From Nautilus pompilius (Eukaryota; Mollusca; Cephalopoda; Nautilida; Nautilidae), in contig JACATO010000923.1 of NCBI GenBank assembly GCA_018389105.1, positions 620,001-684,000 of the forward strand: DNA of 64,000 nt, written 5' to 3'. The notes under the pieces were generated by a model. It was not told where the DNA came from. It did no database searches and saw only the letters and a list, made by a program, of their open reading frames with translations. Shown here in pieces: positions 27,901-42,900 of this stretch (position 1 is its first letter; every line of letters starts with the position of its first letter). Both the position numbers and the translations under genes were made by a program.

Positions 27901-30900
27901 TCTTTTTTCAGGTGTTTGGTGGTAGTTATTTTTTTCATAAATCAAAATGTAGATTATGTTGATAAAAATCCATCCTGTACCATCATTGTACTGTGTGTGC
28001 CTTCTTACAGGAGTTACGACAAACCAAGACTCATAGAAGCTCTGAAATCCAAGCGTGTGAGAGATATTTCTTGTGGAAGTTCCCACAGTGCAGCCATCAT
28101 ATCTAATGGTGATTTATACACCTGGGGCTTAGGAGAATATGGTCGACTGGGTCATGGTGACAACACCACACAACTTAGACCTAAACAGGTAAGATATTTC
28201 TATCTGGATAGAAAGTATTGTAAATTGAACATTGCCAGATTCTGTTCTCACCTTAACAATGAGAGTGATGATTATCTCTCTGATTTTGTTTCATTTTCTA
28301 AATAATATCAGGTGAAAGCATTGGCTGGCCAGAGAGTGATCCAGATAGCTTGTGGCAGCAGAGATGCACAGACATTAGCACTGACTGATGAAGGTCAGGT
28401 GTATTCCTGGGGAGATGGAGATTTTGGCAAGTTGGGTCGTGGAGGCAGTGAAGGTTGCAGCATTCCTCATGCAATTGAACGTCTGGCTGGACTTGGTATC
28501 TGTCAAATAGAGTGTGGTGCTCAGTTTTCTCTTTCTCTCACTAAAGTTGGTCAAGTGTGGACATGGTAATTTTTATTATTATTTTCATTATTTCAGTTTA
28601 GTTATGAAGAATATATGTGACATTACTAAATTATGAAGGAGCCCAAGATTTATGATATAACTACTTAAGCGATTCATTTTCCAAAGAAATACACTGAAAG
28701 TCCATTTATTCAAATTGTTTGGGACCAAAATGACTTAGGAAAGCAGAAAATTTTCTTGTCTGGACATGAATTCCTCAGATGAGTTATTCCTTCTTAGTGT
28801 CTGTCTTTCTATTACTACGTTATTCATCTCAGTATCAGCACACAACTCAAACAATTAATCTTTCTATGCCAGAATATCATGCACAGTAGGTGCATCAGTA
28901 TTTCATTCCATGATAGATTCTTGAGACTCAACACACTCTACTTGCTGAATAACATCTGTCTTTTGTTGTATATTAAGTACGACATGCTTACGTTTCTTAG
29001 CTCTAGTGTCTGCAAAGACCATGGTAACAAAATTTGTTCACACGCTCTGGTGACAATGTGGGAAGTGAATACAGCACCAGGGGGGACACTATGCAACGGT
29101 AACTGTAAATAATTGTGAAGCATGGATAAAAAAAAAATTGGTTTATTGGATGTTTGGGTTTAGGTATATGAGGAAATCCAGGTAATCGTTTTTTTTTTTT
29201 AAATGTTTTGTTTTTGGATAAATGGAATTTTACTGTACACCATTTTTGTTTTTCTACAGGGGGAAAGGTGATTACTTTCGTCTAGGTCATGGAACAGATG
29301 CACATGTGAGAAAACCTCAACTAGTGGAAGGACTGAAAGGTAAAAAGATTGTTCATGTGGCTGTTGGAGCTCTACATTGTCTGGCTGTGACTGATGCAGG
29401 ACAGGTAATTATAATGATTAGATATCTCTGGGGGAAAGGTGAAAACAGCCAACAAGGATTCAGAACATAGAAAAGATGTCACATATTGTTTAGATAAACA
29501 GTGACATCATTATTATTCTATTCAAGAAATTTTTAGAATATTCATTGAGTACTATGACATTTAAAAATACAACATTTGATCCAGTTCACTCTCCTTTCAT
29601 TGGCAAAAGCTTCATTTTTTTCATCTGAAAATATAATTTTTGGAGACAATATTAAAACTTACTTTGATATTTAACTTGGAATATGATGGCAAATTACACT
29701 ATGAATACTTAAGACTAACCTTTCAAGCTGAACTTTCAAAAAAATACAAAACATTATTTAAGTTATTGTTTTGAAGTAGTTCAGTTTTTATTTTACCAGA
29801 TTTTAAAATGGAGCCCACTCAATGCTCAAAAGTGATTTTAAAAGAAAAAAAGTACAATTTTATATGTAGTAGATCTAGCTTCTGACTTGTGAAAAATCAC
29901 CCAGGTTTGTTATTTATTGGAATTAAGTTTGAGAATGGTGGTGAATGTGAGAATGCAAAATAATTCTTCACAGGTTTTTTTTTTGTGTTATACTACACAC
30001 TTTATCTGTTTTGAAACAGTGGGGGGGGTAAATAACTTGGCAGTTAATTTAGATCATTGATTAAGTAAATAACAAATTTTCAATAAAGGAGGTAAATGGG
30101 TAATTAAAGTATCTAGAAAAGCACATTAAAAACAATTTTGCATTCCACATCTGAATATCAGCTTGCTGACTTTTGAATGACAGCCACTGAGAATAGCGAG
30201 TAATCTCAGTCACTCTTTAATGGCAGCTTACTGCCAGCTAAAAAATGGTGAGTCATAGCAGGAAACTCGCCACCTTAATGTAGTACAAGATTGTTGATTC
30301 GTCTTAAGTAGTGTGTCATTTGAGCTTTGATATTACTTTTAAGGTGTATGCCTGGGGTGACAATGACCATGGTCAGCAGGGAAATGGAACAACAACTGTG
30401 AACAGAAAGCCAGCTCTTGTGCATGGGCTGGAAAGCAACAAGATAACTCGTGTAGCCTGTGGTTCATCGCATAGTATAGCATGGGCCACAACAGACCTGT
30501 CTACTCCAACAACACATGAACCTGTGCTGTTCTCTGCCTCAAGAGATCCACTTGGATCTACATTTTTAGGTAATCTAAAAATTTAGGATTACATTAATTT
30601 GAAAAAATCCTTTAAATTTTCAAATATTACCAATCATTAGCTGAAACAGTTTCAGATATTAGGTTGAAAATATCACTATTCATTGAAATAAAAAAAATTA
30701 TCTTGTATCACTACAATTTCAATATAATTTTATGAGCATGCATTTTAGAGTTCAGTCCCAGAAGGGCTTTTAATTTTATCTTTTTAGTTTTCCTTCAAGA
30801 AAGAATGAATCATGTTGGTGGTGTTTATTAAGAAACTACCAAAGGGTACTACATCTGTATGGCTTAAGGTACATTTCAGTTGAGATTTCCAACAGAAATT

Positions 30901-33900
30901 GTAGTACAGAAGATTAGATAGTACTAAAGAGAGACAAGTAATCATGTGGTTATCTGGTTGGTTAAACACATCAAAGCCATATAGTATTAAATAAACACAC
31001 CCACCACAAATCATATGACAGTACATTGAGTTTCCTAGTAAAATAAAATAGGTCTCTATATATTCTGATGGTGGTGTGTTGTACACTTGTCTCGACAATG
31101 GAGAGGATTTCTCTACATTGGAAACAATTTTGGTGAGAGGACATTGACTATCTTACATCATGACAGACCTGGCACTTCCAACTTTAGGAGGGGAAATCTC
31201 TACTAAAATTCTTCAGTGAGAATCAGATAGCCCAAAAGGAAACCCACACAACTGGCTGGTGAAGAAGAATAGGAAGAAACCATGCCAGGGAGGTATTCCA
31301 AACTGTACCAAATCTGATCAGGAAACAAACTCTGCCCTCAGCCTTGTTGGCAGTCCAGTAACCTAGTCACTGGATCACCAGATGTCTAAGGTTCTCTGGT
31401 ATCAAACATGATGAATGTGAGTGTTTTTTGTGAATTTAAGAAGTTCTCAGCTATATTATCATCTGTGTATACATTCTTGAGTAATAGTATTTGAAATCAT
31501 AGGGCTCAAAACTATTGTTATGTACCATGTTGCAGTTATGTTGATTTCAAAGTTTTACTAAAATTCTATTTTGTTGTAAATAAAGTAGACTGTTATTAAA
31601 AGCATTGCATGCCATAAGACTAGAAAACTTCTCATCTTTTTGAATTAGACTATGGATGTTTTGTCACTTCATTTCTTTAACAATTTAACAAGAAAATATA
31701 TTTTGAACTTGATAAGAAAGAGTAGAAAATAGTATTGTTGCCATTTTGTTTTATGTTGGACTCGAAAAATTTAGATGATCATCTGTATTTACCCAAAGAT
31801 ATAAAACTTAAAGATTTCATTTATGTATCTGCATTTTTAAAAAAAACTTTGAATTACTTAACAAGAAATAGTTAAAATTCAGTCAGCTGTATCCAGTTTT
31901 TGGATTGACATTTTCTAAGCTGAGGAAAATTATTTTGTCAGCATTTACAGAGAAGGGTCATCAAAGTTGGCACATTGTTTCTCAGCAGCCAACGAAATTA
32001 AATGCTTCATTTTCCTTATTTAATTATGTTCATTTTTGCCTGAATTATACCTAATGAGTTTGTAATCTTTGATTTGTTTTGGTTAGAAAATGAAAAGAAA
32101 ATTAAAGTTAAGTGTTCTGCAGCTCCCAAAGTTTGTTTTGTGTACAGTTATTTGTAACTCTTAAAATAAGATTTTGAAAAGAGCTATGGGATACTGTGTG
32201 AACTTAACAGTAGCTTTGGATGTTTATAATACACGTGATATTATCTCTTGAACTGCATGCAGTTCAAATTGTACTGGAATAATTAAAAAAATTTTTTTTG
32301 CTCTCAGTAATTTACACACTTGATCTTAAGCTAACGATATCTAGTGAACTTAAACTGCATGTAGTTTACCTTTTGTTTAAAGCTTAAGTCTAATTTAATT
32401 AAATCCTAGGTCTTAATGAGGGAAATTCTGAAGAAGTATCCACAACAGTTCTGTCACCAGCACCTAGCAAACCTAAACGACCATCACTGTCAAAGATTGT
32501 TTTGTCATCAGAATCTGATACAGTTAAGCAGCAAGCTCTGAATCATATCTTGACAGCACTACAGATCATGTATGCCAGGTAATAATTAAAATATCTATCC
32601 AATTAGTTTTGAATAACTCAAGAAACAAAGTTGTTAATAAGAAATCCTTTACTAAAAAGTCCTCAACAACAAGAAGAAAACCAAAAAATGATTAAAATAA
32701 AATTTTATTGATTAAATAACTCCACTGAAACAATTTTTGAAAAAGATTTTTTACTGTAATGGAAGGAAAAAAAGTTTAATTGTAGTCTTAAGCTAATGTT
32801 TACTTTTTACTATTTCTCAAAAGTAGGTAAAATTTCAGCATATGTCAACTTCACTGAAAGAAAACTGCTAAGCAATAATGTAATATGTGCATATTAATTA
32901 AAATTTATCTACAGGTAAGTTGGAACAAATTTTAAAACAAGCAACTGTGATAATTAGGACAACAACAATGATACTGTGAAAACTAATTGGAAATTAATGT
33001 AAATAAAAATCGCACATGTAAATACAAATTTTCATCAAGTATGGGACACTACAAATGAACGGTGCCCAATAAATAAATCTTTTTATTTATTTAAACAAAT
33101 AAAAGCAAATAAATTTCTTGTATATATTTTCTTTTTTTACATGTTGGATGCTGAAGAAAATAAATATAACACGTTGCTTTCAAGAAATAACTGCTAGTGT
33201 TTTATACTGTGTATAATTTCTTTAAAAAATTGTTATAATTATCATTATTTGTATATTTGAAATTTAACATTATTTCTTTATGTAAAATGCATTGTTTAGA
33301 CAGGTACTACAGTGTTCTGATTATAAGCGTAGGTGTAATCTAATCATCTAGACAACTGATATACTTACTATATGTATTCCATTACTAATCCAGACAAATG
33401 GTGTTCCTACTCCAAATATTGTCAGTCATTGGATGAGCAAATTAGTATGTAAATAAATTTGTAATAAGGAAGATATATATACTATTCATTTAAGTAAGAT
33501 TATCTTCATTGTTAAAATTTCTTAATTGAAAAGGCATTGTGATGTACTTAAGAGATTGGTGAGCAGCTGTTTATAAACATGTTTTTAACTGAAATATTAA
33601 ACAAAGGAAAAAAAAATAATGATCTAATTTTTCAGGGATGCTATTGTTGGTTCTCTCATGAAAGAGCCACAGTCCCTAACACTGGCACCTGATAACCGCC
33701 CACAAATTCAAACAACATCCATGATGGGAGATTCTAGTGGCAGCCCAGATACATCTCCTGGGCTTGGGCCTCCTGTTGCTCTTGGACTCACAGAACGGAC
33801 AGATGTGATCTCTTCTATGGTGGAATCTGGTCATTCAGAAGTAAGGCCTTGTCTTTGTCACAAGTTACGGACACTAACTACCAAAAAAAAAAGCTTTAAG

Positions 33901-36900
33901 CAAGAAGTCAGTCTAGAGAGAGAATTAATGTCTACAACGGTGTAATCAGATTGATATCAAGAGAAAAGTTTTTTATTGATATAAATAATGTTATAATACT
34001 TAAGCAAATTTTATTGCTTTAATTGATTTATCTGCCATTTGATTTTCTTTGTATTATAATTGTTCTATAATTTTTACCTTTTTGTATGAGACCTCAGGAA
34101 ATGTGAAAGATAACAGGATTTTTTTTCCTTATATAAGACATGCATATTCAGAAGATACAAAGATAGGGTGTAATTGGAGTAATTTTAGTTATTACTTAAT
34201 ATTTAAACTTTTTATATATGTACACACCTTTGTTCTATAATGACTTATTTCTAATTAAAGATTTTTTTCTTTCTATATAAAGGCATATGATGTTAAATTT
34301 AGAAGCCACTAAGGTTTTTAAAAAGTAAATAACAGCTCACATATTAGGCTTGAGACTGCTTGGGAGTGCTTTTGAAATTTGAAATATTTCCTTTTAGTTT
34401 AGTCCAGCCTTTGTTTTTATTTTTAAAGAGAGAAATAAATGAAACTGGTATCTCTGCATTAGGGATTTTTACCTAACTACACCAAAGTCTCTGGCCCTTT
34501 TTTCTAGGTTGATTCTGACCAAGCCACCATTCTCTTAAAAGACACCCTATTTAAAATTTGAATCTAAAAGATTTTTTAAAATGTTTTCTTGCTTCTGTTA
34601 AAAATTTTATTTTACTTTTTTATTTATAATAATATTTCTGTAATATATAAATAAGGTACTAGTCAGTTTCTGTAATGCAGAAGACCCGCTTTCCTTCACA
34701 GACTTTTCATCAAGGAGAAATACCATCATTCCCAAGTATGCATAGTCTGGCTGCCAAAGTTTCACCTGCAACAAGTATTATTGCTGAAACATTCACATCA
34801 GCTGAACAGGTTACAAGCACCATGGAGCCAAATATAACACAATACCCAGAAGGGCTTGATGATTTTACCAGTAAACTGACTGCTGATGATGCCAGAGTTC
34901 TGGTGGACCTTCTCAAGTTAGCTGTGGCCAGTCGAGCAGGAGACAAAGGGAAGGAAACACTATCTGAAATCTTGATGGCTCTAGGAAAGGCTTATTCGCA
35001 GGTGTGTGGATAAATTTTTAAATAATAGCAGTAAAGCAGTTAGTATATTCTAGCTCTGTTGTATATTAACATCACTGATTTAAATAAACTTATATAGGTA
35101 AAAGTTTTTCTGTGCATAGCTCTTGGTAGGACTGACAATATGTTTGCCCTACCTAGGACATCATCAAATTGTGGACCAATGAACCTGCCTTACTCACAAT
35201 TCAAGTGAATTGTGAGATACTTAACATCTTTCAATGGCTTTAAATTACTATCTTGGTAGATTATTATACTGCATTCACTTCTAATGTCCACCCTCTATCT
35301 TGTAAAAAGCATTTCCTATATGTTTTACTTCAATTTACACATCTTCATTTTCAAAGGAAAGTGACTCTTTAGATCTACATATGAATGCATTTTGTAATTG
35401 TATATTTTAAAAATTCATTCTGTGACTGAAGTGATGAGCATCTGTTGTTGATTTTAGTCTAAATAAAGAACATTTGTTCTTTACCTGCACATTCAATACA
35501 TGTGTTAAAAACAGGTATAGTACTCTCTTGATTTGTCATCACTGGAAGAAAACCATAATCCTGTTACCTCACAGCTGTGGTGGTCAAGCAGACTGAAGAC
35601 ATTATCCCAGCCTGCCTGCTGTGCTGCTACTTGAGTTACAATGGCATACAATAAAAACTATTTTTTCTTTCATTCTAATCTTGTACAATAATTAGGTAAC
35701 TAAAAACTACACCAATAATAAAGGCTGGCAGCTAAACATTTAATTTTTGTATCCTTTGTTTATTAAGAAAAATTTAAAAGAAATAAATTTACACACAAGA
35801 CCGTTATCAACAAGGTAACATTATCAAAAATATCAGCTTCATGTCATCTTGTGGTGACCAACAGTTGTATGATCGACTGTTGTGATGACCATTGGTCTCC
35901 CACTTCTAACAACTCATTCTCTGTTTCTCATTTCAACACTAAATACATATTCAGCTGTCTGAAAGACATGGTTTTGTACACTAATTCATTCTCATAAGTA
36001 TTAATTCACCTGTTACTCACTCATTCACTTAGTATAAATTACGTGTATTTATTTCACAGTAACAGACTCTCGTCTGTCTCACATTTTGTCAGACACAAGA
36101 ACAAGGTATTTGTGAATATAAAAATACAAATATGTTTGGCTGTATCTTTGTCTCTTACATATTAAATATTGTTGATAAATATCAATTATGCAAAAAAAAT
36201 TAAAGATGTTCCTCATATAGAATAAAGTCTACCCCTCACTAGTCACTGAAGGTCATAGAAGAAGCAACACTATTCTGTTGGATGGTACAGTCATGCACCT
36301 TCAGACCATACAATGCATAAAACATCTTTGGTATAAAAAAGTTAGTGTAATTATAAATTTGTGTATGTTAAGGATGTGTAAATAAAGGGAAAACTGTAGT
36401 AGTTTTAGAATATACAATAAATTTTCTAAAGGTAAAATGATTATCAAGAATATTATATTTAATACTGGTACAGTTTGCTTTCCCTAACCCCCTCTTAGGG
36501 ACTCTTGCATATTTTGTGACTAAATTTTCTCCACTGCATCTTGGTTTAAGATGTACATGGATTTATAGCCGCCTGATTTGCATGTAAATGGCAGTGGGCT
36601 AAATGTTGTTATTTTGAAATTTAACAAAGTACTTCATCACCAAATCAATCATTCTTTAATGCTATTTGATACAGAATGGCACAACAACAACAACAACAAA
36701 CAAATGACATTTGCTGGCCACAGAGCAATTGATATACTGGAGGCTGAAGTAACTCAACATGTGGCAGATGGACTTATTTTATGTCAAAGTGTCATTTCTA
36801 GGGCCTGGAATAACCATCAGACTTATGGTAGTATAATTTGAAAACATGGTTGGGGCCAATCCTAGTCAAGAATGCATTGTCAGGATTGCATTTTGGCTTT

Positions 36901-39900
36901 GCAAGTGAGAAGAAGCTATTTCTGGACAGCAACTGAGTCAAAATCTGACTTTCAAAATGCAACAGGTGTCAATGTCTCAACACTAACAGTATATAAACAA
37001 CTTTGGACTAATGATATGTGGTCAAGAAAGATGTATTCACATACCACTAACCATGGGACATCAGAGTGGGACAGGACTGGGCTGTAGACTCTGTGAGGTG
37101 GTCTGTGAGAGACTGGCTCCTGTTCTTCTCACAGATGAGTCTAATTTTGCCTTGTATTTAGAGATCAACATGCCAGAATGTGGAATAGGTCAGAGGAGAG
37201 TTTTCTTTGATGGTGAGGGGAAAGATTACCTGGGACGGCAGGGCTGACCTGCATATTTTTCAGAACAGCAGCATGTCAGGTTTAAGGTACAGGAATGAAA
37301 TCCTTGATGTTTGAAGCTATATACTGGTGCTATTGGCGATAACTTCATTTTCATAGATGGTAACACCTATCCACATTGTGCACAGATAGTCGACGACAGG
37401 GTCCAAACTTTCCATTGGGGTGCATTCCTGAAACACTACTCATAGTAAAACGACTAAAAGCAAAACCAATATTAACATTGACTTAAATTCCTGGGGAGCA
37501 AGTTTTTGGTCAAGATTTCCTCACATAAATCTTTATTTAATGGCATAAGTAATGTAAAAAAAAATAGAATAACACTCACATAAGATGTTTATGGAGTTTG
37601 AAAAATGAGACCTGCTAGAAGTGGGTGGAGACATTTAGATGAACAGGCAGAACTGGGTCATCATGCTTCTCCTCCTCCCCTTTTGTGGAAAAACACATCG
37701 AATCTGTTGCACTGAAGAATTTTTTGTCGGTAAAGTTCTTTGTAAAATTCTCTGTCTCATTGAAAGCTTGCTCGCTAAATAATCTCTCTCTGTGGCGTAA
37801 TCATTTTCAGTGAATATAGCTGTAGCCTTGTCAATGTGTTGGAATGCTTTGGACAGTAAGTTTATGGTTGGGTTGTGTGGGAGAGGTGCACCATCTACAT
37901 CTTCCTCAACTCTGTGTGCTTTCAACAAAACTAAATTGTCACTAGACACACAGCTTTTCATACGACTTAAGTAACTCCACCCTGTCTGACGACTCCTCGT
38001 CCTTTAGTCCAACTTGATGAGCCAGCCCACAATGTTTTGTTGAAACACTTTCTCACACTCCTCAAATCCTTGGAAGTCATTCACACGTTCAGGTTAGACA
38101 CTGCGCCAAGAACTGTTCGTTTCCTTTGTGACACTTCCTCACAAGAGTCCTGGATGTTATTAATGGAATTCGTGATTTTGCAGTCATGGCAAAAATCTCT
38201 AACAGTTAACCTTCTCCCACTACCTAATGCACTGTCTAATGTGTGGATAAGTTGCCTGAACATATGGCATAAATAATATGCCTTGAAGGAGGAAGCTATG
38301 ACTTCTGGTCCATAGACAGCAGCAAGCAAATGGCGTTTGTGGGGGAAAATTTACTTGCACATTTTGGACAAATCACCAAGATTCTTCAGATGTCCTGGGG
38401 CATTATCTAACAGAAGCAGTGCCTTATAAAGTAGATTTTTTTGGTGCAATATTCCTTCATGGCTGGGCAGAAGTGAAGTGTAAACCAATTATTAAAGACA
38501 AACCATGTTACCTGAGCTTTGGGGTTTTGAATAACCCTTCAAAGCCTGGGGTTTCAGAGTGGTGGAAAATTAAGGGTTAGCTTAAAATCACCTATCGCTT
38601 TACCTCCAAACAGGTGGGTTAGGTGATCTTTAGAAGCTGTGAAGCCAGTTGTTAATTTTTCTTCTTTGGAACTGTAAGTTTTCTTGGGCATTCATTTCCA
38701 ATAGAGCCTTGTCTTGTCTACATTAAAAATTTGTTCAGGTGTATACTCATCATCCTCTGTTATTCCCTTTAAAATAGCTGGATACTATTCAGCTGGTTCC
38801 TTGTTTGCCCCCTGACACTGTAAGATGATGATAGTAGTGGCACAACTTAAACTATCAAATCAGCCACAACTAACTATGAAAGGTTTCATTTGTAAGCCTT
38901 TACCCTCCTGTCACTTTAAATCTTTATACATGCTCAGAGCTTTTTCCTGAATTATTCCAAAGGTTAATTGTAAGTCAAGTTTCCTCATGTCGCAATCCAC
39001 ACAATTAACAATCTTCCCATCTTTTTATAATATCACTACGATGCCTGGAAATGTAACCATTTCATCACTTTTCTTTATTTCGTCACCCTATCTGCTTGAA
39101 TGGAGTACACTGTTGTTGGTGGAAGGCTTTGGGTCCTAGAAATATCCATAGCTTTTTCAACTTTCTCAAACTGCACTAACACTTAATTTAACATCTAGGT
39201 TAATACTTTTTTTTGTCTGTTTTTGGGACAGGAAGAACTGCCATTTACTTGGCATTTGAAACTTATTTTTACAAGGAGATATTTTAATATTACAGCAAAA
39301 TCCTTAACTCGCCCACCACACATGCCATCACTTGTTGAGATTCTTGCCACGCTAGTGTTTATTTTACAACTGAAACTATATATCAATAGCATTTTGGTAT
39401 GAAATTTATTATACTGTATTTATTAATTTAATATATGTCAACAAAGAGAAAGTGAAACAACGAATAAAGGGGCAACAAAAAGTGAGGACTCCCTCTAGTA
39501 CATTAGTTCAAATAGAGTGGTCAGCTTGTTCTTCATACTTTAGTCTATTTAAACACATTTGGAAAATGCTTCAGGCTGTCATCACAGGATGTGTTTTGCT
39601 GCCAAGATCTTTGCAGGAACTTTATGACCTCAGAGAAATGGAATGATTGGCCTTATGTTGTCATTTAAAGACTTAACAGGAGTGTGAGATGCTAATGCCA
39701 AGCTCTGTTACAAGATAATGACCAGGAATTTTCCAATCTTTGTTTTTGAAGAGTGCCGTGTTGTGGTGCCACTACTTATGATATTCTTGACATTTGCCAA
39801 CATTAATGTCTCCTTAAAGTATAGTACACACATTCCAAGTTTGCTTTCCTTATGGTACCTAACAACATTATGATATTGACAATGTATCTGTTAGCAAATT

Positions 39901-42900
39901 TTAGTAATATAGGAGGAGAAACTAAAGAATGTGTTAATGGTTATGAAATTAGTTGTTTACATATTTTTCATATATATATATAATGTAATGTTAGACTTAT
40001 CATTTAGACTTTATCTGACTAAATAAAGTTCCATTCTGTGCATGATAGTTGTTAGTTATTTTGCCAGGTTGCAGAAATGCTGCTAGAACTTTGTGTCACT
40101 GAACTAGAAGATGTAGCTGCTGACACGGAAGCAGGAAGAACAATGCCACAGCCTGTTGTGCAAGAAAGTCCTCACCCATACACTGATGATCTGTCTGTGA
40201 CTGGGCATGTGAAAATATTAGGTAATGTACCACTGAAATTTCAAAATAAAGACTGAGTTAACAAACAAAGAAACTTAATACAGTTCGCGGCCCCAGTTAT
40301 TCGCGGAATTTTCCTTAGAACCTAACTAATAATTGTTCGTGGAAACCCCCGCATATTCACGGAATCGCAAATATCTTTATCTTCTGCGATTTTTTAATGG
40401 CTTTTTTCGTGGCGATATATATTTTTTCATGCTTTTTAATGCTAAATTATTAATAACAATATAATTTACTAATTTTGTAATATAAATACTAACGTAAATT
40501 CAGCAAAATATCAATATAAAATAAACGCTATTGGCTGTAGGTTTGAAAGTAGCCAATCCGAGAGCGTTATTCATTTCTCCTTGCTGCTGATTGGCTGCTG
40601 TCCACGAGGCGCTGTCTCAGGCAGATGCATCCCAGCAGCCCTGCATCATCCCAGTTTACCACATGTTGCTATCTCGAGTGTTTCTCTGAGTGTTGTATTT
40701 TTTATTAAATTATTATTATATATTTACTTATATATTTTATGTTATATTTTGACGTCTATAGGCATTTTTATGGACCATGTCCAATATTCGCGGTTCTTCA
40801 CTCTTCGCAGGTGCTCTAGGAACGTAACCCCCGCGAATACCAGGGGACAACTGTAGTGCTTTTAAAACGAAATGATTGGAAGAGGGTACTAAGCGCTAAC
40901 AAAAGGGGTTTCATTGTTATGTTGCTGTGTATAAAAATTAGAAAGGTTTACCTCAACTATGCTGTTTACATTCACAGAGTGCAGATTTCACTGAAATCAT
41001 TTGTATTTCATAAGAGAAATCTTTGATACTTTTTTTTAGTTTTAAATTTGAGGGAAGTGTTGCTCTTGAATATGAGATTGTGTCCCCCCCCTTTTTTTTT
41101 TCTTCTAAACTACCACTAGCACATTTGTGGTGTTTAAGTACAGTATTTTCTAACTGATACTGTTGTTGTTTTACAATTTCTTTTTGAATGCATTCCATCA
41201 GTGGCCAAAAATTAGTCAGTTGTAGGACTTTTAAGAATATAATCAACTTTGTTTTTTTTACCGATATTTTCTACAGGATTAAGAACCCGAAAATTCAAGC
41301 AAAACCTTTTCTCTCTCTCTCTTTTTTTTTTAAATAATATTTATAATTACACTAGAATTTCTTTGGCTATTTTATTATTTGTCTTTTTAGCAAGTTTTTT
41401 CACCAATTTATTATTAGGTGCTGAAGGCCTACGAGTTGAATTTGACAGGCAGTGTTCTACAGAACGTCGGCATGATCCCCTGACAATCATGGATGGTTCA
41501 GGACGGACAGTGTCAACTCGATCAGGTAACCTGCAGTTTTAACCATTTTACTAATTTTGATTTGTCCGTGTGTTTTTTTAGTATTTTATTATTCAGTTAA
41601 ATGTTTGTATTCTGTTTTACACAGGCTAGATTTGGTTTTACCTTTGTCAGTCTCAAGATTTATTTGCCTGACTTATATTAAAAAAAATTTAAAGTTTTTT
41701 TTATAACTTAGTAAAAATGGTATTTCATTGTTAAAAATCAGAGAGAGTAACAATTGACCTCTCATTCCTTTAGATTTTTTGTTTCCTTGCTTAACATTGG
41801 AAAAATAATCTTTTATTGGACAATAAGAATAGGCATTAATCTTTAACTACAATGTTTTCAAACTTGAAATATTAGTATATTCAACTCTTAGCTGTAACTT
41901 TCATTCTTAGTATTAGATAGCAGCAATAAAGTTATTGGAAAAAAACATTGTTTAGATCACCTTTAACCTGCACCTGCTTTAATACTTTGTGTTTTTTTAC
42001 CTAAAAGTTAAATGTTTGGATATAAAGGATGCATGGGTAGCTTTAACAAAACTAAACTTTTTACCAGGACGTGAATGGTCTGATTGGTCACAGGAACTAC
42101 GTATCTCAGGGGATGAACTTCGCTGGAAATTTGTTAGTGATGGGTCTGTGAATGGCTGGGGTTGGCGGTTCACAGTTTACCCAATAATGCCAGCAGCTGC
42201 TCCTTTAGACATGTTGTCAGATCGAACAGTGTTGTCCCGACCATCCATTGACCTAGTCACATGTTTGCTTGACCTCGACTTGGAAATGAGCACTGATCGA
42301 AGCATTGTTCCTCGTCTTGCTGCTGCTCTGGCAGCATGTGCACAGCTGAGTTCTTTAGGTAAGATGAATTGCTCATAGTAGCTCTTTGTTTTCTGTTCAC
42401 ATGCTTTGTAGCTATGATGGTTCGGTTCAGTTATGGGTGTGGCATCATGAATAAGAAAGACATTATTTTTAAAAAGGAGACAATGGAAAAGAGAGAAGAT
42501 TGAAAGTTTAGGAAAAATGAGTGGAAAAGACTGTTAGAAGAGAAGGTAAAAAAAAAAACAAAATGCGAGTATTGTGGTTGTAGAAGTTATGAAAAGGGTG
42601 TGTGCTTGTATGTACGTGAATTTGTGATGCATGGGTCACTGCATCTGATTCTCTAATATTGTTAATTTCTTAATGATAAAAAATAATGTACTGAATTATT
42701 TTAATTGAAAATGAAAATTAATTTTCTTTGTAGAAAAGTTAGTTATTTTCATACTGAAAATAGTGGCAACAGTAAAGAACATGTCTAACATGGTTCTTTG
42801 TCAGCAAAGGCCAGCATTAGAAGAAAATAAAGTAATTAATCTGAAATATTTTGCTACATTTTTATTTTTTTTTTAAATTTCAATAAGTAAAAGGAAAGAA

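Noticed and set aside
30960..31420. Less AT-rich intronic patch as a mobile element or gene
   Set aside because: No transposase or reverse transcriptase motif and no terminal repeats could be found, so it is left unassigned.
34509..34560. Possible extra HERC2 exon ([16 protein letters not shown]) after a strong acceptor
   Set aside because: No GT donor occurs before an in-frame stop, and the flanking exons already join in phase 0.
36678..36702. CAA microsatellite as a functional repeat
   Set aside because: A short simple repeat inside a dead Tc1 relic, with nothing to suggest a function.
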